From Metellina segmentata (lineage: Eukaryota > Arthropoda > Arachnida > Araneae > Tetragnathidae): a stretch of 64,000 nt of DNA. The notes below the pieces were generated by a model that worked only from the letters and a program-made list of their open reading frames with translations, made no database searches and had not been told where the DNA came from. This document shows, piece after piece, positions 11,801-23,800 of the stretch. A program made the position numbers and the translations under genes. The stretch spans positions 13,799,018 through 13,863,017 of the forward strand of contig OX375872.1 of assembly GCA_947359465.1 (NCBI GenBank), written 5' to 3'. The first letter of the stretch is position 1. Each line of letters starts with the position of its first letter.

Positions 11801-14800
11801 GAGAATTAATTTTAATGGGGGACTATAACTATCCAAATATTGACTGGACAAACAATCTAGCTACAAATGGGAAAGGGGCAGAATTTTTGGAAGTGATACA
11901 GGATTGTTTTTTGTACCAGATGGTGTATGAGGATACTAGGGACAATGCAATATTGGATTTGATTTTAAGCAATGATGAGGATAGGGTGCAGGATTTGGTT
12001 ATAGGTGAGCCACTGGGAGAAAGTGATCATAGAAGTATCAGATTAAGTATAAATTTTCAGTCAGCATACACAATCAATAGTAGAATAATTCCAAATTTCA
12101 GAAAGGTAAATTTTCATAAGATAAGGGAAGAGTTAAAGGAAACATTCAAAGGGGGATTATTAGCACTGCATCATTCTGAACAATGGGAGGAATTCAAGAA
12201 TAAGTTAGACATGGTGTTAAAAAAACATGTAACGTTCAGGAAAAAAGGAAAATCTAGAAAATTGCTCCCTATGTGGTTTTCAGGGGAAACACACAAAGCT
12301 TTAAAATTAAAACAAAGAACATACAGGGTATATAAAAGCACTGGTAACGACAGGGACATGGAGGCATATCAGAAAGCCAGAAAGGAGTTTAAAACTATTA
12401 GTCGGAAGCAAAAGGTGTCCTTGGAGGAAAAATTAGCAAGGGAAATAAATATAAAACCAAAAGAATTTTTTGCATATGCAAGTGGTAAAAATAAATTTAG
12501 CACTACACTGGGACCGTTAGAGGGGAAGGGAGGTGAATTAATTCAAGACGAGGAGGGAATGGCAAACGTGTTAAATGACTTTTTTCTGGGGGTTTTCAAT
12601 GGTAACTATAGTTTAAAAAAGGACCCCAAGGATGGAGCCTTTGCAGGGGGTATAATTAAAGAATGCAAATTCAACAGGGAAGAAATAGTACATCAGTTGA
12701 AAAGAATTAAGCCATCTAAAGCACCAGGGCCAGACGATATTTATCCGAGAGTACTAGTGGAATGCGCGGAAGAACTGGGGGAAGTAATTCACACGATATT
12801 TAATTCAACATATAGCACAGGTTGGGTGCCAATGGATTGGAAGTTGGCCAACATAACTCCAATTTTCAAAAAGGGAATACAAAGTGATCCGGGCAACTAT
12901 AGACCAGTAAGTCTAACATCAGTAATTTGCAAAATATTTGAATCTCTGTTAAAAAAGCATATAATGTTATACTTGGAGGAGGGGGGACTGTTATCAGAGA
13001 ATCAGTATGGGTTTAGGAAGGGCAGATCCTGCTCTACAAACCTTTTGAAGTTCTACGAAAAAATTACTGAGGAGCTGGATAATAAGAGCAGTGTGGATAT
13101 CATGTACATAGATTTTCAAAAGGCTTTTGATAAAGTACCTCACGAGGCATTACTGTTTAAATTGGAAAGGCTGGGGATTCAGGGAAAAACATTAATATGG
13201 ATAAAGAATTGGTTATTGGGTAGAAAGCAGAGAGTGCAGGTAAAAGGAAATTATTCACAGTGGACAGAAGTTATAAGTGGGGTGCCTCAGGGATCAGTTT
13301 TGGGACCAATTTTATTTATAATTTTCATAGATGATATAGGTCAGGGGATCAAGAATAGAATCAGTATATTTGCAGATGACTTAAAAATATGGGGGACAGT
13401 GGATACCAAGTTACAGATAGAAAATTTACAAGGGGATTTTGATAAGATATCCGAATGGGCTGTAAAATGGGGTATGTCATTTAATGTAGGGAAATGTCAA
13501 GTTCTGCATATGGGTTACAGGAATAGTGGAGCCGAGTACTGTCTGCAGGGAGTAAAGGTAAAGGAGGGAGAAACAGTCAAGGATCTTGGGGTGATAATTC
13601 ACAGGGATTTTAAAATGGGTCACCAATGTTCAGCTGCGGGTAAAAAGGCTAATAGGTTATTGGGGTATATTAAAAAGACTGTAACTTCAAGGGATAAGAA
13701 TATAATCTTGCCATTATATAAGGGTTTAGTAAGACCACATCTAGAATATGCTGTACAATTCTGGGCTCCATATATGAGAAAGGACATAGAATCAATTGAA
13801 AGGGTTCAGCACAGAGCTACAAAAATAATAAAGGGGCTAGCAAATTTCGACTATAATGAACGTTTAAGTAAGCTAAACATGTATACACTGGAAAGAAGAA
13901 GAAGGAGGGGGGATTTGATTCAGCTTTTCAAGTTTGTAAAACAAGGGGACACAGAGGGCTTAAATTTCAATAGGGATAACAGAACAAGGGGCCATGGGTA
14001 TAAATTGAATAAGACACATTTTAATCGGGATTTAAGGAAAAACTACTACTTTAATAGGGTAATAGACAGTTGGAACGCGTTGCCAGAAAATATAGTTAAT
14101 TCAAAGGGAGTGTACGAATTTAAGACACAATTGGATAGTCAGTGGGAATTGGAGAATTCATAAACAAAGGACCAGCCTTGTTGGGCTTGAGCCTGTAGCT
14201 GGTCGTCAATATTTGTATTTGTATTTGTATTTGTATTAGCAAAGTTGTTCAGATCTTGATCGACGAGATATCTCGCTGAAACCACGCGGAGGGTTAACCT
14301 GCATCCTAATTTAATACATAGACTAGTTTAAAACCAAGTGACTCAAATGCCGAGTCGCCAGAATCTGACTTTAAATCGACATATAAGTCACGTGGTTTAG
14401 ATAAATTATGTGATAAACTGAAACTGAAATAATGCGTTTCCACAGTTAATGTCCTTGAGAGTATCGTTCTGTACAGGAAGAGATAGATATCAGTGTTTAC
14501 GAGTTGTCGGAAAAAAGTTCCACGGCGATTGACATATGTATGTTTTTGCGTATTGCAGTCGTTGCCTTTGGAGAGCTAAGTACCTACTTACTAGTGAATT
14601 CGCACAATGTCATCTGCTTTCTTACCAAAGTCGCTCTATACGATAGGGATCAATCTTGGTTTCAGCATTTGGCAATGCGAAAGCCCAAGACATTAAACAC
14701 AAACTTGTTCCCCTCCTATTTTTTAATTTGTGGAAGTTTGAACAGTGTGTGCAAGCTAGAGTGGGCCCCTCTATCTGACCATGGTTCAAGAATACTAGGT

Positions 14801-17800
14801 GTTCTCGAATCTTTTCCTTCGGAATTGATCCAGTACCGTCACCATTAGCCGTTTATGTTGCTTCAGTGCGACGTAAATTCAGCTTCCTACCTGCCCTTTT
14901 TATATTTTTAAGTTAACCCTCCAAGTGGTTTTGATGAGATATCTCGTCCATCAAGATCTGACCAATTTTGTTAACGACGAGATATCGCGTCATCGAGAAT
15001 ATCGATTGTACACGCATTTCATGTGTTAGACATTCAAATGAGGAAACAAAGATAAAAGGCCAAACTGATGTTTTTAGTAAGACTCGATATGCTCCCACTC
15101 AGGGCCGCCACATAAATTTCCCCAGCCCCCCGACAAAATTTTCGCACGGTTCCCTAAGTTTTTTCTTTGTGCAGGAAGTTTTTATTTTCCCAAGTATTCA
15201 TATATTTACAAATACCCAACTTCAGAAATCTACAAGCAAACCCACAGTAAATTAGTAATGAACTGGTAAGTAATTATGGAATTAAATATGTATATGTGTT
15301 ATACGCCTTAAGCCCGAAGTGTGGCCACTTTCCGATCGAGCAGGACTTCGATAAGGATAATGAAGTATAATCAGAAAACTGTAATAAATATTTTTATAGA
15401 AAGATTGTAAGTAGCCCATGCAAAAATACATCTTGGACGCTGAAGAATAGTCAAAACTCCATAAACTTTTGCTGTACTGAGGAGGGAGCAGTACATCTTC
15501 TATTCGAATTAATGAATTTATCGATGCTGTCAAAAAAGGAAACTCATTTTGCACGCCAGTTTATGCTCAATTGAAAATATTCTAAGATGATTCACATTTT
15601 TCCTGGTCCAAAGTAGATCGTAAATGATTTTTGATTATAGATAGTTAACTGAATCCGTTTATTAGAAGCCAGTGATGGGAAGAGAAAACAAAATTTTTAA
15701 AGCCATGCAAAGTTCTGGGAAAATAGATTGCAATTTTAATCTATAGATATCATTTCAAGGGAGAGTGGAAGACCTTTATTTTCTAACTTAGCTTAATGTG
15801 AAAAAGTAGCTTTGCGAACGGTCTTGTACATCTGAATTTCATTGATGAGATTGTGGCTTAAATCATCTGGATAGCTTTCAATTAATTTTTAAGTGCGTTG
15901 TTGTCATTAGAACTAGAATTTATTTTTAATATGGCTTCGAATGTATTGCATATGTTTTTTTTTTTTATTTGCTCATACCTTGATTCTAACTGAGAAACTA
16001 TTTTATTGATTACTATATCACAAAAACTGAACTTCTGAATTTTGTTTCTTCGGTTTCTAATACTTCAGGCATTTCTCTTTCCACTTCAAAGGCTTCCTTT
16101 TTCGAAAAAAAAAAGCTTCATTTTCCGTCCTCTTTTTTTTGTGGAAAATTCTGCATCTATACCCATAATAAAAACTGTCTCTTTAGCTCTATTTATACAG
16201 GCCATTGTTTTCTTAAATCTTTATCTATTGTTTCAGTTACCGCTTTAATGTTATTCATTTCGATATCAAGGGATACATATTATGATTGAAGGATTAAATT
16301 TCTTGTATTAATTTTCTCTAGGTATGTCCTTCCAAATATTTAACTGAATTAAAGTTTCAAATTTTGAAAAATAATTGAGGAATCCATTTACTTTTCCGCC
16401 GTTTCCTCTTACGATAAACGACTGATTTTTTACATCTTAAAGGGCCTTTAAAAAGTCAGGTAGTTTTTCAGATATTGGTTTCACTGCCTCAATTCTTGCA
16501 CTCCATCTTGTCTCACAAAGACCGTGCAGAGACCTCCCATCAATGTGTTTTAGAGGGAGTTCCAATCGCCGTGGGCTTGCACTAAAGAAATTGTAAAGCT
16601 GGTTTATAAAATTGAAGAACGTGCTTAGTATTTCATTACTCCTTGTGGCATGTGAACCAACTAGTCGTTGTCGTAGACCGTAGACTAGTAAAAATGTGAG
16701 ACCACCTTGACGGGGCCGTTTTAAGGACTTGAAAATAATATTTTCTGTTCAATATTTTTTTTGTCAAATTCGGAAAATAATCCTAAAATGAAGCAGATAA
16801 TTTCTTGAACAAACCTTGGGGCCGCGGGCCCCTTAAACGTCTGGGCCCCCCGAAATTTGTCGGGTTTGTCCCCCTTTATGGGCGGCCCTGTCCCACTATC
16901 GTCTAAACATACAAAACCATGAGAGGAAAAAGAAAGGTAATTTTTTTTCCATTTAATATGTACTTTTGTAACTTGTTATTTAGCAATATAATTTTACTTT
17001 TAACGATATTGAGCATCGTTCTTACAAAAGAGCTAGAAACAGTTTTTGCATTAAAAAAATATTTCACTAAAAGGTTATGTTCTCTATATTTAGCTTTACC
17101 GAAAAATCTCATATGAGTTAACAGGTATTCAATAAAAAAATTTTTTCGCAGTGTCAATGAAAAGATTAAATGTAAAAATTAATTTATAGAACAATTTGTT
17201 GTGACTTCTAATTATTTTTAATATTTAAACCTTTCGTACCTTATCCAGTAGCTGAAGACTAAAGGCATAGCTGCTACCCCGAAGCCATATCCAATCAGAA
17301 ATATCATTTCTATTTGTTGACGCCTTCTTTTGAAGTATTGTCCTACCATAATGGCAGTCGTGTCTCTGGCCAAACTGTCTCCCGATCCAATAATAACTCC
17401 GTAGCTAAGATAAATTTGGTGCAATTGAGAGGAGAATGAAGTGAAAAGACATCCCAGAGATATCACAATACCGCCGAAGATTGCCAATAAGCGTGTGCTT
17501 TTCTTTTTACACAAGGCTACGACGACCGGTGATAGAAGAAGAGACATTCCTGTGGACGTTGCTGCAGCAATAACTGTGAAAGAAAAGTTATACAGAACTA
17601 TAGATTTTATTATAACTGGTAAATATGCAGTGGGCGCAAAAGTATTTGGCCATCTCAAATATCTTACTATTCTCTCGTATTTCATTTAACTTAACAGGAA
17701 TCTAAATAAGACAAATCTAAATCTGATCGTGAAATTTACTAAAATAAATGGCGACACTCATTTTAATAAATTTAATAATCAATTTACATAAGGGGCTACG

Positions 17801-20800
17801 ACTAACAGTGTGATTGAAGAGAAGCCAATCCAGTTGACGTTGTTGCAGGAATAACTGAAAGAAGAGTTATACGGAACTATACATTTTACAATATTATAAC
17901 AGGTCAATAGGATGGTCACAAGAGTATTTGGTTATATCGAATACCTAACTATTTTTTCGATCACGACATTTACTAAAATGAGTGGCGTCACTTATTTTAG
18001 TAAATGCCGCGATGAAAAAATGAGTGATGACACTTATTTTTGGTAAATTTAATATTTATTTTACAAAAGGCTACGACTAACGATGATAAAAGAGACATTT
18101 CTATACATGTTGCTGGAGCAATAACTGAAGGAATAGTTGTACAGAATTATAGGTCTTATTAACAACTGATCAATATACAGTGGACACAGAAGTATTTGGC
18201 CATCTCAAATATCTTACTATTTCCTCGTATTACTACGAATTGTTAAATTACCACGAGTCTAAATCACACGAATTTAAGTAACACAAATCTAAATCCGATC
18301 GCGAAACTTACTAAAATGAGTGTCGACACTCATCGACTATTCATTTTAGTATACTTACTAATTAATTTACACAAGGCTACGACGAAGATGATGGAAGAGA
18401 CCTTACAGTCGACGTTACTGCAGCAGTAATTAAAAGAAAATTACGAATTATACAGATAAACGGATTTTATTATAACTAGTCAATACAAACAGGCATTAAA
18501 CTATTCGGCAGCTCAAATAACTAACTATTTTATCCTGTTTCATTTAAACTGCGATTGAATATAAATAATCCAAATCTATATCCCATCATTTAGTGGCGCC
18601 GTTCGCTTTAGTCAGTTTAATAACGAATTTACTCAAAGGGGCTACGACTAAAGGCGATAGAAGAGATTTTACTATCGTTGTTGCTGCAGCAATAAACAGA
18701 AAGAAAATTCGAGTTATACAGAACTATGGATTTTATTGTAACCGGTCGATATACTACATTGGTCACAAAAGTAACGTGAAATATTTTACTATTTTCTCGT
18801 ATATTAGTTAAGTTGCGACAAGAATATAAATATCTAAATGATTCAAACATAAATAGTTCACAAAGAAAAGAAGCATTGCTAATTGGCGCATAATATTGAG
18901 CTAGATGTTTTTGCTATCAGACATTGTATAATATTTAATGTGTTAATAGCATTTTATTCTGAAGTTATGTCCTTTAGCCCAAAAAAGAATAACGAAAATA
19001 TGGTTCGAAACGTAAATTCTTAAAATGGGCACTAAAACATAAAATTGTTTGAAAAATAACTCACGCATTGATGCTGTCATACGCCAGGGTAATTATATCA
19101 AGCGATACGTTGCTCTTCTTGGTAGCTGCATAGCCATATACGTGAAATACAAGTTGACAGAGCATTGCTATTGAGAAGAGCTTCAAAAAGTGTGTGTAAA
19201 ATTTCGATTAGTAGTCACATGCCTTCTCTGTGAAAAATTGATTTGATTGGCTGATTTGGCATCTTGTCACCTCATTTGGCAATATATGACAAGATTAATG
19301 TGGGAATGCACATTTTGACATTGCACATTTTGATTAGAGTGGCGACAAAATTGCTGAAATCGCCAAAGTACAGCGAAGTATTTTGCGCGGACCAATTCTA
19401 TACATCTTTTTCCAAGAGTAAAATCCCATGAATCGAATCTATTGGCCCATTCTGTAGAATTGAATAATTTGAAACGATTCTATTGGCCCCCATTCTGTTG
19501 AATAGAAAAAATCCTTCAGAAAGATTCTATTTCTCCTTTCCTTAGAATAGGATCATTGGGAAGATTTATTGCTCCTATATTGAGAACAGATCCTTTGGGA
19601 AGATTGTATTGGTCTTTTCCTTAAAAGAATGCTTTAAAAAGATTGTATTAGTCAAGATGGTAAAAGCTGCTTAGAAGTCATGCTGGGAAGACTGCAGGTT
19701 GCAAGTTGGAATTATGCGTGTCTTTTAAAAAACATAGCGCAAATATGCAGTTTTGTTATACTGTTTTGACAAACAAGATAAAACAAAATATTTTGAGCAT
19801 ATAACCTAGAAGACGCTTAATATAAAGCAAAATGTATAAATTCATTCTTTTTGTCTTAATATGTTTAAATATCAAAACATAAATAACAATTACAAATGGA
19901 ATTAGACTTTAGGCAATAAAAAAAAAAAAAAAAAAGATGAATAAAAACAATATCTATAATTATCGTTGCCTGCTCTATACCATCCAATTAAATAGAATCT
20001 ATGCATATTAAGGCCCCCAGTCAACAAAGAATCTTGGGCGCAGCTTATCCTTTCTTGGATCTTGCGCCATAAAACAAAAAACAATCAACCAAACGATCAA
20101 CAAAGTAATAAGCCACAGAAATGTTCAGTAATGATAACAAATTAATAACATATTCAAGACTTTCTTATTGTTTAAGATAAAATGAGATACGTTTGATAAC
20201 CTCTTGAATAGTGGGTAGTAAAATAATTTTGGAATGTTTTTGAAACTTGAAATAATACATGCTTTAATAGGGGGTGGTCCTCTACGTGCTACAATTACAC
20301 TAGCAACCGTTCTGGGCATACATTCAACAATTTTTTTTTCTCACAGCTGTGGGTATTTGTGTCCATTCCTGCTGCAAGAATGTCGCCAGCTCAGCTGTAG
20401 ATTTCGGACGTGGTTCCTTGGTCCATAAGCGTCGCTCTAACTCGTCCCACAAATGTTCTATGGGGTTTAGGTCGGTACTCTGAGCAGGTCACGGAAGACG
20501 TTTTACATCCATATCTTGATACCACTGCTTGACAGAGGCTGCAACATGACACGGAGCGTTGTCGTCTTGGAAGTAACATTCGCCCATTCCATAAAATTGT
20601 CAGAGCGTAGGTAGAACCTGATTGTCCAAAATGTTCGTGTAGGCGTCGGCGTTCAATTTAGCAGGAAGAAAATGCAAAGGTCCCAGGCCATATCACGAAA
20701 AGAAAAACACCCCCAAACAAGTAGTCGGATTTTATGCAAATCCGCTGGCGTCCGGTCCATTATTGTAGGGTAGTGTATAACCATAGCCCTTTAACCCTTC

Positions 20801-23800
20801 TTTGTAGGATTTTTTCTTTATTGGTGAAATAAATCAAGGTGATATAATTCATGTTCAAAATTAAAGGAAAAATTGTTAAAAAAATCTTAGTATATATTTA
20901 TAGTATTAATTTAGCAAAAAACAATATGATGGTATCATGTGGTATTTTTAAAATTAAACGCAAACTTTTTCAGAAATTGCTCTAAAAATAACAGAAACAC
21001 ATGTTACAAACCTTTCTTCCACTCATTTTCACTTTTTTAGCAATAGAAACTCAAATATAATAAAACCAAATTAAAAACGAAATCATACGTTTATTGCAAC
21101 TACAACAAACAGCGGAATGACAACTTCAAGCTCGTTTTACTGCTAGTGACACTTGCTTATTTTTGACAGCTATGTTTTTTTTAATGCAATGGACATTAAA
21201 AAGGTATCCAGACACGATCAACTTAAAGTGAACTTGTTCTTTTATATAATTTTTGGGCATTCAATGTTATGATGGAAATTTCCACCTTTATGCAAAGAAG
21301 GGTTAAATATTATAATATAAATTCTATAATTCATGAAGAAAACACATAATAAAATAATAAAATTTTGAAAACTAAAATTACATTTCTTGAATTTTACATT
21401 TGCATAGTTTGTATTTGTTATATTTTGTTGTATATCCATACTTCGTCTTTTGTTGTTATCTTCTTTTGTTAGAGTTTTTCTAGGTCGCGGGATAGCCGAG
21501 TTGGATGAGTAGCGGATTAGCAAACGAAGGGTTGCGAGTTCGAAACCATGTCCAGTCAAAGACTTCGAGAACACGAGGACTGGTGCACGTTAAATTTGTC
21601 GTGGTCTCAAATGTAATCCCGTTGATGTGGAGCTTTGGAGAGTGGGGAGCAAGCTCAAGTGTTACCTCGTCATCTGATCGTGGTTCAAAACTACGTGGCG
21701 TTATCCTCGGTTCTTTCCCTTGGGGATTGATCCCAGACCGTCGCCAATAGCCCGTTGTGTTGCTCTAATACGAAGTTAATTAACTACCTGCCTGTGAAAG
21801 TTTTGCAGCTCGTCATTCAAATGAATAATCTGTATGAAATATTGATACTGATGGCTGCTTGAGTTTCATGATGCAAAAAGGGTCATATCAAGGCAGACAG
21901 GAATGGACAAGCACTCACACCTGGTAGGAAGCTGCTCGAGCAACACAACGGACTATTGGCGAACAGCAACGGTTCGGGATCAATCCCAAAGGAAAGTTCC
22001 GAGGACAACACCACTTAATTTGGAATCATGATTTTTACAAGAAAGAAGAGAATCATGATTTTTACAAGAGAGAAATACATCCAGGGAGGAATTAAACATG
22101 ACAGGAATCGAATCTGTATTGCCAACAACTCGGTAATGGTAATTTTAGTTAACGTCGTACTAGAGCAACACAACGGGCTATTGACGACGGTCCGGTAATG
22201 GTAATTGGTAATTTTTTAGTTAACGTCGTACTAGAGCAACACAACGGGCTATTGACGACGGTCCGGGATCAGTCCCTTAAGGGAAAGAACCGAGGACAAC
22301 ACCTCGTAATTTTGAACCACGGTCAGATGACGAAGCAACACCTGAGCTGGCACCCCACTCTCCAAACTTCCACGCCAACCCAACGTGAGGACTTTCGGCC
22401 ACGACAGATTTAAGGTGCACCAGCCGCCTCTACACCATACGCTTACAAACATCGATGCCCGGACCCGGATTCGAACCAGGAACCTTACGATCTAGAGGCT
22501 AACACCTTAACCACTATACCGGTTGGTCGGCTTCCAACAACTCGGAGATTGCAAGTGTAGTGGAAAAAAATCACTGAGCCACAATCAGCTATGATAAAAG
22601 TAATGTTAGGTAGGCAGGTAGTTAATTAACGTCGCGCTGGAGCAACATAGCATCATTTGACATCTGAAATAGTATTTATTTTTTTATCAATAAAGACAAA
22701 TTAGACTGAACTACAGAAAGGTTACCAATTATTCAACGACAATCAATCCATATTGCAGTCCATTGACTGACTGAGTCCATTGATCAAATGACGAGAGCAA
22801 CCCTGAGCTGGCACCCCACTTTCTAAATTTCCGTGACGTAACTAATAAACATGAGGACATTTGAAGCTACGACAGATTTAACGTGCACAAGCCCCCCCAC
22901 GGCTTCCGGTTGGATTCGAACTCGCAACCCTCCGGTTGCTAATCCGTTAATTTTTACCAGTCAACTCTTCATAAAACACAAGCCGACCAACCGGTATAGT
23001 GGTTAAGGTGTTAGCCTCTAGATCGGAAGGTTGCTGGTTCGAATCCGGGTCCAGGCATGGATGTTTGTAAGCGTATGGTGTAGAGGCGGCTGGTGCACCT
23101 TAAATCTGTCGTGGTCGAAAGTCCTCACGTTGGGTTGGTGTGGAAGTTTGGAGAGTGGGGTGCCAGCTCAGGTGTTGCTTCGTCTTCTGACCGTGGTTCA
23201 AAATTACGAGGTGTTGTCCTCGTATCTTTCCCTTAAGGGATTTATCCCGGACCGTCGTCAATAGCCCGTTGTGTTGCTCTAGTACGACGTTAACTAATAA
23301 TTACCAATAACCATCATAAAACACAACCTAGAATTATTCATACCGTCACACGGTTTCTGTAGCAACACAACGGGCTACTGCCGACGGTCCGAGATCAAAC
23401 GGGAAGCGAAAGATCCGAGGATGACAGCACGTCATTTTGAACCACGGTCACATGACGAGATCAGCATATGAGCTAAGGTGTTCAAAAAAGCATTCAAAAG
23501 CACTCACCTGGCTCTATCGAGTCCTGTCCTTTAAGAAAATGGTTCCGAATCTCGAGTATGAAAAACCCAATGGAGATGTGCAGCGTACTGGTGATGATAC
23601 TGAACACGAGGGCACTGCACAGTACGATCCAGCCCCAACCCCCCTCGGGGTAATAGTGCTGGTGAATGGTCGCCGCTTTGGGGTCGTTGGGGGACAGCAG
23701 CAGGTTGAGCCCCGGTATGCTGCCCTTTTTCTTCCTGTCCTCTCTCTCGCTCTTCTGTGGCACGCAGGGGTCGTCGTACTGTGGTACGCACGCGACGCTC

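Larger units (their letters stand above)
10085..14242 (+). mobile_element. Full-length CR1-like non-LTR retrotransposon (LINE)
   Basis: The order is a 5' region with two short tandem repeats, ORF1 (SGNH esterase), ORF2 (endonuclease plus reverse transcriptase), a ~70-bp 3' UTR and a TTTGTA hexamer tail. An esterase ORF1 with an APE-type endonuclease is typical of the CR1/L2 group. Both ORFs are open, so this copy may be recent. It sits inside the right arm of the TTAA element. A 5'-truncated, about 98% identical copy (by eye) is at 46323-47671. The exact 5' end is uncertain by about 100 bp. Confidence 0.88.
9460..14297. mobile_element. TTAA-flanked (piggyBac-like) non-autonomous element, split by a LINE
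   Basis: TTAA at 9460-9463 is followed by CCCTCCGAGTGGTTTCGAGG; at the other side CCACGCGGAGGG precedes TTAA at 14294-14297. The inverse of the right end reads CCCTCCGCGTGGTTTCAGCG, so the termini pair over about 50 bp including the AGATCTGA motif. TTAA target sites with CCC/GGG ends are the piggyBac signature. Subterminal sequence is rich in GACGAGATATCTCGTC-type palindromes. There is no transposase. Without the LINE the element would be about 0.7 kb. Confidence 0.75.

Noticed and set aside
10711..12359. Antisense frames within the LINE
   Set aside because: They are the shadow of the purine-biased LINE coding strand, with no family resemblance.
17574..17685. Upstream extension of the exon 2 frame, starting MKYERIVRYLRW
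   Set aside because: It lies before a good acceptor, is part of the repeated unit, and would not join exon 1 as well as the TTTCACAG acceptor.
22984..23060. tRNA-like sequences with A and B boxes (also at 21485, 26985, 45335, 47834)
   Set aside because: Each continues into the same SINE body and no clean cloverleaf with acceptor stem is formed, so they are SINE heads, not tRNA genes.
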